DNA from: JAGLHV01 sp023143305 [NCBI: Clostridia bacterium]
Lineage (GTDB): Bacteria; CBDUZB01; JAGLHV01
Direction: 5' to 3'
DNA length: 38,799 bases
NCBI GenBank assembly: GCA_030637025.1
Contig: DAOVVV010000025.1
Span: 1-38,799, forward strand
Below are positions 7,821 to 16,199 of the stretch, piece after piece; position 1 is the first letter of the stretch, and every line of letters begins with the position of its first letter. The translations under genes and the position numbers were made by a program. The notes beneath the pieces were generated by a model. The model saw only the letters and a program-made list of their open reading frames with translations, did no database searches and was not told the origin of the DNA.

Positions 7821-8801
7821 CTACCAACGAATTAAACAAGCACCACTGGTAAAACCTGCACCAAAAGCCACCAACATCAAAAGATCGCCCTCCTTTATGT
7901 CCTTTTCTCTAATTACCTCATCTAATCCTACTGCCGTAGTCGCTGCTGACATATTTCCATATTTATGAATATTTAAAAAAACCCTTTCCATAGAAACCCC
8001 TACCCTCTTCGCCACAGCATTAATTATCCGGGTATTAGCCTGATGAGGAATAATAAATTTAACATCTTCCCATTTCAAATTATTTCTGCTGACAACCTCA
8101 TTTGCTGCTTTAATCATTGATTGAATAGCTATCTTAAAAACTTCATTCCCTTTCATTTTCAAAAAATGAAGCCTTTCCTTTACTGAATTTTCTGTTGCCG
8201 GTATCCTTGAACCACCGGCAGGCATATTTAATAGACCCTGATAATTCCCATCAGAATTTAAATATATCTCCATAAGCCCCCTCTGGGTTTCTTCTCTACG
8301 CAATACAGCAGCACCTGCCCCATCACCAAACAAAATACAAGTATTCCTATCCTGCCAATCAGTAACACTGGAAAGTGTCTCTGCAGCAACTACCAAAGCA
8401 GTCTTGTAAGTCCCCATCTGAAGATATTGCTTAACACAAGAAAGACCATAAATAAATCCGGTACAAGCGGCATTTAAATCAAAACAAACGGCATTCTTAG
8501 CCCCCAACTTAGCCTGAAGAACGCAGGCGGTAGAAGGAAAAGGCATATCCGGAGTAATTGTAGCAACAACCAGTAATTCTATTTCTTCCGGCTTAAGACC
8601 CGCTGTTATTAAAGCTTTTTTACTTGCTTCCAATGCCAGGTCACTGGTCGCTTGATTATCAGCAGCTATTCTTCTCTGTCGAATACCGGTCCTGGTAATA
8701 ATCCATTCATCATTAGTATCTACCATTTTTTCTAAATCAGAATTAGTCAAAATTTTTTCCGGCAAATAAGAACCGGTACCAATTATTCTTGCTTTATACA
8801 A
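7821..8801 (-). CDS. fabH: 3-oxoacyl-[acyl-carrier-protein] synthase III
   Basis: FabH starts fatty-acid synthesis by condensing an acyl-CoA primer with malonyl-ACP. The active-site triad is C113 (DLNAACTGF), H253 (IIPHQANTRI) and N283 (YGNMSAATT). The phrase DEWIITRTGIRQR near 31-43 is the FabH CoA-binding signature. The start is a TTG at 8799-8801, two bases after the plsX stop codon, with GGTGA inside the plsX end; this tight join suggests translational coupling. Primer preference (acetyl or branched) cannot be judged here. Confidence 0.97.
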   Translation of the reverse strand: MYKARIIGTGSYLPEKILTNSDLEKMVDTNDEWIITRTGIRQRRIAADNQATSDLALEASKKALITAGLKPEEIELLVVATITPDMPFPSTACVLQAKLGAKNAVCFDLNAACTGFIYGLSCVKQYLQMGTYKTALVVAAETLSSVTDWQDRNTCILFGDGAGAAVLRREETQRGLMEIYLNSDGNYQGLLNMPAGGSRIPATENSVKERLHFLKMKGNEVFKIAIQSMIKAANEVVSRNNLKWEDVKFIIPHQANTRIINAVAKRVGVSMERVFLNIHKYGNMSAATTAVGLDEVIREKDIKEGDLLMLVAFGAGFTSGACLIRW

Positions 8802-8803
8802 TT

Positions 8804-9802
8804 TTATTCACCATTATATTTATTAATTTGGGCACAAATCTCTTGATTAATACTTTTAGAAATTAATTCAAAAGCTACCCTAATTGCACTTTTAATTGCT
8901 TTGTCACTGGAACTTCCGTGGCAAATAATAGAAAGCCCGCTAACGCCTAATAAAGGTGCTCCTCCATATTCTTCATAATTAATTTTCTTTTTGATATTTT
9001 TAAATGCTTTTTTTAATGAATATGCAGCTATTTTCCATAACGTTTTTCTCTTAATTTCCTCTTTAATCATGGTCAACATCATTTCAGATAATCCTTCTGC
9101 AAATTTCAAAATCATATTTCCCACAAAGCCATCGCATATTATTACATCGGCCTTTCCCTTGAGAATATCTTTGGCTTCTACATTACCCACAAAATTCAAA
9201 CCGCTTTTTTCTAATAAATTATAACTATTTACTCTCAGTTCATCCCCTTTAGTTGCTTCCCCTCCGATATTTAAAAGACCAATTCTGGGATAATCTATTC
9301 CAAAAATATCTTTAAAATAAACACTACCCATAATCGCAAATTGAAGTAAATGCTTAGCTTTACAATCAACATTTGCTCCTGCATCAATTACAGTACACAT
9401 GCCTTTTAAAGTAGGAAGTAAAGTAGCAATCGCCGGCCGATTTACCCCGGGTAATCTTTTTGAGTGCATTAAACTTGCGGCCATTATCGCCCCCGAATTA
9501 CCGGCGGAAACACACGCCTTTGCTTTCCCTTCTTTAACTAATCGTAAAGCAACCATAATGGAAGAATCTCTTTTTTGCCGGCAAGCATAAGCAGGTGAAT
9601 CATCCATGCTTATAATTTCCGAAGCGTGAACAACTTCTAAGGTTAGTTTGGAAATATCAAATAGTTTTAATTCTCTTTTTATTAGCTTTTCATCACCCAC
9701 TAAAACTACTTTGTAACCATACTCCTCACAAGACTGCACCGCTCCCCTTATTATTGCTTCTGGAGCATTATCACCACCCATTACATCAACTGCAATCCAC
9801 AT
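8804..9802 (-). CDS. plsX: Phosphate acyltransferase
   Basis: PlsX makes acyl-phosphate from acyl-ACP, feeding PlsY in the first acylation of glycerol-3-phosphate at the membrane surface. The start MWIAVDVMGGDNAPEAIIRG and the internal SAGNSGAIMAAS, TVIDAGANVDCK, VICDGFVGNMILK and YEEYGGAPLLGVSG are hallmarks of the family. Length is 332 aa. The SD GGAGGA lies in the 21-bp gap after rpmF. rpmF-plsX-fabH linkage is widely conserved and ties phospholipid output to ribosome production. Confidence 0.97.
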   Translation of the reverse strand: MWIAVDVMGGDNAPEAIIRGAVQSCEEYGYKVVLVGDEKLIKRELKLFDISKLTLEVVHASEIISMDDSPAYACRQKRDSSIMVALRLVKEGKAKACVSAGNSGAIMAASLMHSKRLPGVNRPAIATLLPTLKGMCTVIDAGANVDCKAKHLLQFAIMGSVYFKDIFGIDYPRIGLLNIGGEATKGDELRVNSYNLLEKSGLNFVGNVEAKDILKGKADVIICDGFVGNMILKFAEGLSEMMLTMIKEEIKRKTLWKIAAYSLKKAFKNIKKKINYEEYGGAPLLGVSGLSIICHGSSSDKAIKSAIRVAFELISKSINQEICAQINKYNGE

Positions 9803-9823
9803 TTAATTCCTCCAGAAAATTTT

Positions 9824-10192
9824 CTATTTCTTCTTTTCCTTCTTTTTCTTCAGTTCCTTCAGTTCCTTCAGTTCCTTTTTTTCCTTCTTTCCCTTCTTTT
9901 CCTTCATTTCCTTCATTTCCTTCATTTCCTTCATTTCCTTCTTTTCCTTCAATTCCTTAATTTCTTTTGTTTCTTTTTTTTCTTTTGTTTCTTTTGTTTC
10001 TTTCTTGTCTTTCTTTTCTTTTATTTTAATTACCTCTTTCCCATTATAATAACCACACGATAAACATACATGATGAGGCAATTTAGACTGTTTACACTGT
10101 GGGCAAAAAGACACAGTAGATAAAGAAATTTTCCAGTTTGCTCTTCTTTTATCCCGCCTTGATTTTGAATGCCTTCTCTTTGGATTAGCCAT
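9824..10192 (-). CDS. rpmF: 50S ribosomal protein L32 with a long Lys/Glu-rich C-terminal tail
   Basis: Residues 1-57 are normal zinc-type L32 of the large subunit: MANPKRRHSKSRRDKRRA at the start, then C30-x2-C33 and C43-x2-C46. L32 is normally about 57-62 aa. Here a further ~65 residues made almost only of Lys and Glu (units KET, KEL, KEM, KEKK) extend to residue 122. The tail is coded by a 9-bp microsatellite and keeps frame to the TAG stop. The ATG at 10190-10192 is chosen because GGGAG lies just upstream and MANPKRRHSK is the family start; an in-frame start 24 bp upstream has no support. It opens the rpmF-plsX-fab operon behind a strong promoter. Confidence 0.94.
   Translation of the reverse strand: MANPKRRHSKSRRDKRRANWKISLSTVSFCPQCKQSKLPHHVCLSCGYYNGKEVIKIKEKKDKKETKETKEKKETKEIKELKEKKEMKEMKEMKEMKEKKGKKEKKELKELKELKKKKEKKK
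9827..10021. repeat. 9-bp microsatellite coding the L32 Lys/Glu tail
   Basis: On the plus strand TTCCTTCAT is repeated four times perfectly at 9899-9934, and TTCCTTCAG recurs at 9854-9871 with a degenerate neighbour. Related TTTCTTTTGT units follow towards 10021. Because units are 9 bp (or multiples of 3), copy-number change would lengthen or shorten the L32 tail without a frameshift. Confidence 0.85.
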
Positions 10193-10292
10193 TTTTTTCT
10201 CCCTTTTATTTACCAAAATACTTTATTTAAAACAAACACTAAAAATATTTTGTATTAAAATTAATCACTTCTTTTAAAAATAGATGCTTGTT

Positions 10293-10321
10293 ATCATACT
10301 TATCCCACTGCCATTTGTCAA
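10293..10321 (-). promoter_or_regulatory. Sigma70-type promoter for the rpmF-plsX-fab operon
   Basis: Read on the minus strand, a perfect -35 TTGACA (10316-10321) and a -10 TATGAT (10293-10298, one mismatch to TATAAT) are separated by exactly 17 bp. The implied start is near 10286, giving a leader of about 94 nt before the rpmF ATG. It lies in the 155-bp gap after ackA, so the fab cluster can be transcribed independently of ackA. Confidence 0.7.
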
Positions 10322-10347
10322 TAAAAAATATTTACTGTATCTTTTTA

Positions 10348-11580
10348 TCAATTTTTAGTTTCTTTATTTATTAAAATTTCAACTATTTTTTTTGTATCAC
10401 GCGCAATAATTAATTCTTCATTAGTAGGAATACAAAAGATTTTCACCTTCGACGATTGCTGACTAATAATAGCTTCTTTCCCTATAGCCAATTCGTTTTT
10501 CTCTTTATCTATTTTCACTCCCATAAAATCCAGTTTTTCACAACATTTCTGACGTACCAGAGGAACATTTTCGCCTATGCCGGCTGTAAAGACAAGAACA
10601 TCAACTCCCCCTAAAACTCCGGCATAAGAGGCAATATATTTACGTACCTGATAACAAAAAATTTCTAAAGCCAAAGAGGCCCGGGAATTATTTGCCTTAA
10701 CCTCTTGCAGTATTTCCCGCATATCATTACTAACTCCGGAAATACCATATAATCCACTCTGTTTATTCAAAAGAGTGACCACTTCTGATAAAGAAAGGCC
10801 TTCTCTCCCAATTAAATGAAATACAACCGTAGGGTCTATATTCCCACATCTGGTCCCCATAACTAAACCCTCTAAAGGAGTAAAACCCATTGAAGTATCT
10901 ACAGACTTACCTTTTTCAATTGCCGATATACTACACCCATTACCCAAATGACAGGTTATAATTTTAATATCCTCTATTGATTCTCCGCTTAATTCACTAA
11001 CCCGCTCCGACACATAACGATGAGAAGTTCCATGAAAACCATAACGACGAATATCATATTTTTGATAAAGTAAATAAGGAAGCCCATAAATATAAGCAAA
11101 CTTAGGCATCGTTTGATGAAAGGCCGTATCAAAAACAGCTACCTGTGGAATACCGGATAACAAAGTTTCACAGGCTTTAATTCCCCTTAAGTTATGAGGG
11201 TTATGTAAAGGCGCTAATTCTATACAATCTCTAATATCTTGCTTTACATCAGCATCAATTAAAACCGAACTGGCAAATTTTTCTCCTCCATGAACTACCC
11301 TGTGACCAATTGCACTAATTTCTTTTTCATCATTAATTACACCATATTTAGAATGAATTAAAGTGTTGATTATTAATTTTATTCCAATATTATAATCAGG
11401 GATTTCCATTACCAGTTTTTTTTCTTTTAATTCCCCTTCCTTTTGAAAATGATGATATAACAAACCATCATGCATACCGATTCTTTCCATTATTCCATAA
11501 GAAAGAGTTTGTTCGCCAATCATTTCAATTAATTTATATTTTATTGACGAACTACCACAATTCAATATTAAAATCTTCAT
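10348..11580 (-). CDS. ackA: Acetate kinase
   Basis: AckA interconverts acetyl-phosphate plus ADP and acetate plus ATP, the energy-conserving step of acetate fermentation. Signatures are LILNCGSSSIKYKL (3-16), VVHGGEKF, FDTAFHQTMP, YGFHGTSHRYVS, HLGNGCSISAI, and MGFTPLEGLVMGTRCGNIDP. The 410-aa length is normal. AGAGGAAAA precedes the ATG. Phosphotransacetylase is not in this window. In several anaerobes ackA is followed by a DUF177 gene and then rpmF; here rpmF follows directly and DUF177 is absent. Confidence 0.97.
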   Translation of the reverse strand: MKILILNCGSSSIKYKLIEMIGEQTLSYGIMERIGMHDGLLYHHFQKEGELKEKKLVMEIPDYNIGIKLIINTLIHSKYGVINDEKEISAIGHRVVHGGEKFASSVLIDADVKQDIRDCIELAPLHNPHNLRGIKACETLLSGIPQVAVFDTAFHQTMPKFAYIYGLPYLLYQKYDIRRYGFHGTSHRYVSERVSELSGESIEDIKIITCHLGNGCSISAIEKGKSVDTSMGFTPLEGLVMGTRCGNIDPTVVFHLIGREGLSLSEVVTLLNKQSGLYGISGVSNDMREILQEVKANNSRASLALEIFCYQVRKYIASYAGVLGGVDVLVFTAGIGENVPLVRQKCCEKLDFMGVKIDKEKNELAIGKEAIISQQSSKVKIFCIPTNEELIIARDTKKIVEILINKETKN

Positions 11581-11630
11581 TTTTCCTCTTTTATCTTTTA
11601 TTTTTCCAATTCATAACTTATAAATACTGT

Positions 11631-11724
11631 GTCACAAATAATCACATACTCACTTCGCTGACGTCATACATTGTCATAAACGCAAACAGTCAAATACTAA
11701 ATCCGCTTTATCCGCCTTAGGCGT
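11631..11724. repeat. Dispersed intergenic repeat (copy 1 of 2), upstream of ackA
   Basis: This copy shares a 22-base identical stretch (11663-11684) with 16802-16823. It also shares a preceding GTCACAAATA element and a trailing palindrome, here CGCCT-T-AGGCG at 11713-11723. It occupies most of the 244-bp gap between ndk and ackA. In the transcription direction it lies just ahead of ackA, as the other copy does for the aconitase-family gene. Confidence 0.7.
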
Positions 11725-11734
11725 TCAATTCAAC

Positions 11735-11823
11735 TGTCTTTTCCACCCGTCTTTATCTTTTACTTTGTGCCTCGGCACCTTTGTACCTATCTTTTTTTGT
11801 GGACTATGGACTAATTTTAGTTT
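11735..11823. repeat. Word-like mosaic repeat at the 3' side of ndk
   Basis: Words CTGTCTTTTCCACCCG, CTTTACTTTGTGCC, CGGCACCTTTGTACC and TGTGGACTATGGACTA resemble those at 2038-2148 and 17083-17165. No coding or promoter signal is seen. Confidence 0.5.
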
Positions 11824-11824
11824 T

Positions 11825-12265
11825 TTATTTCTTATATTCTTTTCTTTCCCAACTATAAATTTCTTCTTCAGAAAAAAAGAAATTTATCTCTCTGTGTGCA
11901 GATTCAGACGAATCAGAACAATGAATAACATTATGCCGGTTGTCACTAGCATACAACTTTCTTATTGTTCCTTCTTCTGCTAAATCAGGATTGGTATTAC
12001 CTGCCATTTTTCGCAATCCGGATATTATTTCCTCCCCCTGCCAAACCATTATTAAAGAAGGATTTGAACACATAAATTTAATCAAAGGAGAATAAAATTC
12101 TTTACCCCGATGTTCTCCATAAAACAATTCTGCTTTTTCCGGACTCAAAAAAATCATTCGGCAAGCCATCATCTTGAAATTTTCTTTTTCCATCGCAGTA
12201 ATAATTTTTCCTGCTATTTTTTTACTCAATCCATCCGGCTTAACTATTACTAAGGTCTGTTCCAT
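11825..12265 (-). CDS. ndk: Nucleoside diphosphate kinase
   Basis: Ndk balances nucleoside triphosphate pools by moving the gamma phosphate from ATP to other NDPs through a phosphohistidine. The catalytic histidine is H115 in NVIHCSDSSESA, and the start TLVIVKPDGLSKK and the segment YGEHRGKEFYSPLIKFM are typical. Length is 146 aa. The usual GTIRGDF is GTIRKLYASD here, a modest deviation. Its ATG overlaps the fumarase beta stop by one base (TAATG), with AAGGAAAG as SD, so it is translationally coupled to the fumarase genes. Confidence 0.96.
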   Translation of the reverse strand: MEQTLVIVKPDGLSKKIAGKIITAMEKENFKMMACRMIFLSPEKAELFYGEHRGKEFYSPLIKFMCSNPSLIMVWQGEEIISGLRKMAGNTNPDLAEEGTIRKLYASDNRHNVIHCSDSSESAHREINFFFSEEEIYSWERKEYKK

Positions 12266-12825
12266 TATTTCTTTCCTTTCCTGATAATTTCATATAAATC
12301 ATTTCCTTTCGTATCAATTCCCACAATAACAGGAAAACTCTCTACCTCTAATTTATATACGGCTTCACATCCTAAATCAGGATAAGCAACCAATTCCTGC
12401 CTGGTTATACAATTTGAATATAAAGCACCACATCCTCCATAAGCAATAAAATAAATTGCTTTATGTTTTTTTATTGCCTCCCTGACCACCACCGAACGCT
12501 CTCCCTTTCCAATCATCCCTTTTAGCCCATACTTTAACAATAAAGGAGTAAAAGAATCCATTCTATAACTGGTAGTTGGACCGGCAGATCCAATAATCAT
12601 ACCCGGTTTAGCCGGTGTTGCTCCTGTATAATAAATTACCTGATTTTTAAAATCAAAACAATTTCTTACTTTTCCTTTTAACCCTTTTTTATTTATATTC
12701 TCGGTAATTCTTTTATGTGCCTGATCTCTGGCAGTATAAATAACACCGTTGATTAAAACTTTTTGTCCCACCTTTAATTTATAGAACTTTTCTATATCCG
12801 AAGGAATAAATATTTTTGTATCCAT
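12265..12825 (-). CDS. fumB: Class I fumarate hydratase, beta subunit (C-terminal catalytic domain)
   Basis: This is the beta subunit of the two-subunit oxygen-sensitive [4Fe-4S] fumarase, equal to the C-terminal part of single-chain FumA. Family marks are VLINGVIYTARDQAHKRI, YYTGATPAKPGMIIGSAGPT, SYRMDSFTPLLL, and YFIAYGGCGALYSNCI. The length of 186 aa is usual. It follows the alpha gene by 21 bp. The related TtdB of L-tartrate dehydratase is an alternative by sequence family. The malic enzyme and isocitrate dehydrogenase neighbours favour fumarase. Confidence 0.93.
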   Translation of the reverse strand: MDTKIFIPSDIEKFYKLKVGQKVLINGVIYTARDQAHKRITENINKKGLKGKVRNCFDFKNQVIYYTGATPAKPGMIIGSAGPTTSYRMDSFTPLLLKYGLKGMIGKGERSVVVREAIKKHKAIYFIAYGGCGALYSNCITRQELVAYPDLGCEAVYKLEVESFPVIVGIDTKGNDLYEIIRKGKK

Positions 12826-12846
12826 AATCTTATCTTATCCTATTCC

Positions 12847-13716
12847 TTAAATTTCTATTTCCCTATACCGATTTGCCCAACAAGAAATACTTATTGCTAC
12901 GGGTAACCCGGCAATATGAGTAGGATGTGTTTTAATATGTAGTCCTAAAGCGGTAACCCTTCCGCCTAATCCTGCCGGACCGATACCCAACTTATTTATT
13001 TCTTCCAGCCATTCCCGTTCTAATTTATTAGTTTCCCCGATTCTACCCCAAACACTGCTTTTACTTTTAGCTTCTAAAACTACAGCTTCTTTAGCCATTA
13101 AAACTGCTTTATCCATTGTTCCTCCTATTCCTATTCCTACCATAATAGGAGGACAGGGATTAGCTCCTGCTTTCTTTACTGTTTCTACAACAAATTTTTT
13201 TATTTCTTCCTTTCCTTCGGCAGGACTGAACATTTTTACCGCACCCATATTTTCACAACCAAATCCTTTGATAGAAATTGAAATTTTTATTTTATCTCCG
13301 GGAACAATTACGGTATAAATAACAGCCGGTGTATTATCCTGTGTGTTTTTCCTGGTTAAAGGGTCCACAACTGATTTACGCAAAAAACCTTCCTTATATC
13401 CTCTCCTTACCCCTTCCTGAATAGCTGATTCTAAATCAGTATTTACATCAGCATTTTTGTATCTAATTTTTACTTTTGTACCAACCCGAATAAAAACCAA
13501 GACCATACCGGTATCTTGACAAAGAGGAATTTTAAGCTTTGAAGCAATCTTACAATTTTCTATTATCCGGGACAAAACCCCTTTGGCCAAATCTTCCTTT
13601 TCCGTTTTATAAGTTTTTTTTAATAACTTAAGAACCCGGGGAGATAAAAAATAATTAGCCTCTATACATAATTTATTTACCGCCTGAATAATTACATCTA
13701 TATCTATTTGTCTCAA
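12847..13716 (-). CDS. fumA: Class I fumarate hydratase, alpha subunit
   Basis: The alpha subunit carries the [4Fe-4S] cluster that binds fumarate or malate. Three ligand cysteines are visible: C66 (PLCQDTGM), C154 (GFGCENMG) and C188 (ANPCPPIMVG). GIGIGGTMDKAVLMAKEA is a further hallmark. Length is 289 aa. The start is a TTG at 13714-13716; the codon before it follows an in-frame stop, and the protein start MRQIDID matches the family. The SD (GGAG) is 13 nt away and lies in the end of the malic enzyme gene, so initiation probably depends on coupling. With fumB it forms one enzyme. Confidence 0.94.
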   Translation of the reverse strand: MRQIDIDVIIQAVNKLCIEANYFLSPRVLKLLKKTYKTEKEDLAKGVLSRIIENCKIASKLKIPLCQDTGMVLVFIRVGTKVKIRYKNADVNTDLESAIQEGVRRGYKEGFLRKSVVDPLTRKNTQDNTPAVIYTVIVPGDKIKISISIKGFGCENMGAVKMFSPAEGKEEIKKFVVETVKKAGANPCPPIMVGIGIGGTMDKAVLMAKEAVVLEAKSKSSVWGRIGETNKLEREWLEEINKLGIGPAGLGGRVTALGLHIKTHPTHIAGLPVAISISCWANRYREIEI

Positions 13717-13724
13717 AACTTAGC

Positions 13725-14915
13725 TTACACTCCTTTAATCCTGGCTACTTTATTCTCTATAGCTGCTTTAGCTACTGCTTCGGCAACAACTTTACCTATT
13801 TCTAAATCATCAACCGGTGGAATAAATTTGTCTTCCGATAAATTATCTTCCGGAATTAAATTAGCAATAGCAAAGGCCGCTGCATATTTCATGTCCTCGG
13901 TAATACGACTCGCCCGAACATCCAATGCTCCTCTCATAACCCCCGGAAAAGCTAATACATTATTAATTTGATTAGGAAAATCAGAACGTCCGGTAGCTAC
14001 TAATCTTACCCCTGCTTTTTTAGCTTCGTCCGGCATTATTTCCGGCACAGGATTGGCCATGGCAAAAATTATAGGGTCATCCTCCATTTCCTGTACCATT
14101 TCTTTGGTTAACAGATTAGCTACAGAAACGCCGAGAAAAACGTTTCTATTCTTTATAACTTCCCCCAGCAACCCTTTTATTTTATTTTTATTCGTAATTA
14201 AAGCAATTTTCTCTTTTTCCGGGTTCATTCTCTGCTCTCTTCCCTGATAAATAGCTCCCAGGGTATCACAGAGAATAACATCCTTTATTCCATAATCTAC
14301 TAAAAATTTAGAAATAGCAATTCCCGCAGCACCCGCCCCATTAACAATTACTTTGGCCTCATTTATTTTTCTGTTACTTAATTTTAAAGCATTAATTAAT
14401 CCTGCCAAAACAACAATTGCCGTCCCATGCTGATCATCATGAAAAACAGGAATATCTAATTCTTCTATTAATCTTTTTTCTATTTCAAAACAACGGGGAG
14501 AAGAAATATCTTCCAGATTTATTCCTCCGAAAGAAGGAGCTATATTTTTGACTATGTTTATAATTTCTTCTGTATCCTGAGTATCCAAACAAATAGGAAA
14601 AGCATCCACATTACCAAATCCTTTAAATAAAATAGCTTTACCTTCCATCACCGGCAAAGCCGCAAAAGGACCTATATTACCCAAACCTAAAACTGCTGAT
14701 CCATCAGTTACTATGGCAATCATCTTTCCCGAAGAACAATAATCATAAACCAACTCTTTATTTTTATGTATTTCCAGAGAAGCCCAGGCCACTCCCGGGG
14801 TATAAAGTAATTGCAAATTATCTCTGTCTATCTTAATTTTACTTTGTATAGTTATCTTACCCTGATATTGTTTATGTATTTCCAATGCTCTTTTTTTCAA
14901 TTCATTTACATTCAT
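13725..14915 (-). CDS. Malic enzyme (short bacterial form, NAD(P)-dependent)
   Basis: This enzyme decarboxylates malate to pyruvate with reduction of NAD(P). The catalytic tyrosine is Y38 in LLYTPGVAW, the lysine is K93 in [12 protein letters not shown], and the metal site includes D160-D161 in [10 protein letters not shown]. The Rossmann motif GAGAAG is at 193-198, with D217 at the end of the second strand, which hints at NAD rather than NADP. The 396-aa length matches MaeB-like enzymes without a phosphotransacetylase tail. Its start lies inside the last codons of the isocitrate dehydrogenase gene (14-bp overlap). Fumarase downstream would feed it malate. Confidence 0.94.
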   Translation of the reverse strand: MNVNELKKRALEIHKQYQGKITIQSKIKIDRDNLQLLYTPGVAWASLEIHKNKELVYDYCSSGKMIAIVTDGSAVLGLGNIGPFAALPVMEGKAILFKGFGNVDAFPICLDTQDTEEIINIVKNIAPSFGGINLEDISSPRCFEIEKRLIEELDIPVFHDDQHGTAIVVLAGLINALKLSNRKINEAKVIVNGAGAAGIAISKFLVDYGIKDVILCDTLGAIYQGREQRMNPEKEKIALITNKNKIKGLLGEVIKNRNVFLGVSVANLLTKEMVQEMEDDPIIFAMANPVPEIMPDEAKKAGVRLVATGRSDFPNQINNVLAFPGVMRGALDVRASRITEDMKYAAAFAIANLIPEDNLSEDKFIPPVDDLEIGKVVAEAVAKAAIENKVARIKGV

Positions 14916-15993
14916 CGTTCTTTATCCTTTTAATAATGGCTTCAGTCATTTCTACCATACCTACTGCTGCTGAATCATTTCTACCTCTTTTTAAATCATA
15001 GGTTACAAACTTCCCCTCGGCAATAACATGAGCTACTGCCCTTTCAATTCTATCAGCCGCTTCTCTTTCGTTTATGAATCTTAACATCATTACCCCGGAT
15101 AAAATCATTGCAGTCGGATTTACTTTATTTTGATTTTTATATTTAGGAGCACTGCCATGGGTAGGTTCAAAAAGAGCAAGTTCCTCTCCTAAATTAGCTC
15201 CCGGAGCTAATCCCAATCCTCCGACTAAACCCGCACATAAATCAGAAACTATATCCCCGTAAAGATTAGGAAGAACTATTACATCATACAGCAAGGGCTT
15301 TTGTACTAACTGCATACACATATTATCTACAATACGATCTTCAAATTCAATATCAGAATATTCTTTAGCCACCTGGCGGGCTACTTCTAAAAAAAGCCCA
15401 TCTGTATATTTCATTATATTCGCTTTATGTACAGCAGTAACCTTCCTGCGCTTGTTCTTTATTGCATATTCAAAAGCAAATCTTACAATTTTTTCAGAGG
15501 CTGAATATGAAATAGGTTTTATACTTATTGCTGTATCCTTTTTCATTTCCACCTTTTTTTTATCTTTTATAAAATCCATAAGCTCTTGCGTTACTTCTTT
15601 TCCTTTTTCAAATTCAATACCCGCATAAAGATCTTCAGTATTTTCCCTGACAACCACTAAATCAATATCAGTGTATTTTGAACAAACTCCCGGATATAAT
15701 TTGCAAGGCCTCAAACAAGCATACAAATCTAACTGCTTTCTTAAACTAACATTGACACTACGAAATCCTTTCCCTACCGGCGTAGTAATCGGACCTTTTA
15801 TAGCCACTTTGTTTTTCCTGATTGCTGCCAGAACTTTATCCGGTAAAGGGGTACCTTCTTTTTCCATTACCCCTACACCGGCATGAACTTCCTCCCATTT
15901 AATATCCACCCCCGCCGCCTCAATACAACGCTTGGTCATCTCTGTGATTTCCGGACCAATCCCATCACCCGGAATTAAAGTAATAACATGCAT
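14902..15993 (-). CDS. Isocitrate dehydrogenase (short isocitrate/isopropylmalate dehydrogenase type)
   Basis: This beta-decarboxylating dehydrogenase most likely turns isocitrate into 2-oxoglutarate. [10 protein letters not shown] opens the protein, [20 protein letters not shown] (77-96) and [12 protein letters not shown] (114-125) are isocitrate dehydrogenase signatures, and [10 protein letters not shown] carries the metal aspartates. At 363 aa it has the length of NAD-dependent enzymes. However K284-Y285 after H279 and the Y332/R336 pair match the NADP-contacting residues of E. coli Icd, so cofactor use is open. Isopropylmalate or homoisocitrate dehydrogenase are weaker alternatives. AAGGAG precedes the ATG. 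It overlaps the malic enzyme gene. Confidence 0.9.
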   Translation of the reverse strand: MHVITLIPGDGIGPEITEMTKRCIEAAGVDIKWEEVHAGVGVMEKEGTPLPDKVLAAIRKNKVAIKGPITTPVGKGFRSVNVSLRKQLDLYACLRPCKLYPGVCSKYTDIDLVVVRENTEDLYAGIEFEKGKEVTQELMDFIKDKKKVEMKKDTAISIKPISYSASEKIVRFAFEYAIKNKRRKVTAVHKANIMKYTDGLFLEVARQVAKEYSDIEFEDRIVDNMCMQLVQKPLLYDVIVLPNLYGDIVSDLCAGLVGGLGLAPGANLGEELALFEPTHGSAPKYKNQNKVNPTAMILSGVMMLRFINEREAADRIERAVAHVIAEGKFVTYDLKRGRNDSAAVGMVEMTEAIIKRIKNDECK

Positions 15994-16044
15994 AAAATAC
16001 TCCTTTTAATTAAAATTTTATGATTTTTAGGCCATTCTTAAATT

Positions 16045-16074
16045 ATTGTACGCTAATTCAAAAATAAAGGTAAA
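16045..16074 (-). promoter_or_regulatory. Possible promoter for the isocitrate dehydrogenase-malic enzyme-fumarase operon
   Basis: On the minus strand TTTACC (16069-16074) and TACAAT (16045-16050) are 18 bp apart, upstream of the isocitrate dehydrogenase start at 15993. The -35 hexamer lies within the terminal repeat of a half palindromic element, so the element may supply part of the promoter. The -35 match is only 4 of 6, so this is tentative. Confidence 0.35.
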
Positions 16075-16102
16075 ATGTGTTTTTAACGATATAGCAAATT
16101 TT
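16061..16102. repeat. Half copy of the palindromic terminal-inverted-repeat element
   Basis: The segment AAAATAAAGGTAAAATGTGT and the 22 bases after it match the left end of the element at 25851 and, less closely, that at 16908, including AGCAAATTTT. The hairpin core and the right end are missing, so this is a truncated remnant. It lies in the 206-bp gap between the aconitase-family gene and isocitrate dehydrogenase. Confidence 0.7.
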
Positions 16103-16114
16103 CCAATCATATAT

Positions 16115-16165
16115 CTGTTGTCTTTATTCCGTTATCTATGGGCTATCACCTGTCTTTTGTCTTTA
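16115..16165. repeat. Word-like mosaic repeat at the 3' side of the aconitase-family gene
   Basis: Words TGTTGTCTTTATTCCG, TATGGGCTATCACC and CTGTCTTTTGTCTTTATG resemble the mosaic segments in four other gaps. No coding signal is present. Confidence 0.45.
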
Positions 16166-16199
16166 TGTCGATTAAATCTTAACAATAGAAAAAAATTTA

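Noticed and set aside
9754-9960. Plus-strand open frame coding Phe-Pro-Ser repeats
   Set aside because: It is the mirror of the 9-bp microsatellite in the L32 tail, has no SD, and overlaps two certain genes.
9827-10021. CRISPR-like array
   Set aside because: Repeats are 9 bp, lack unique spacers and code part of L32.
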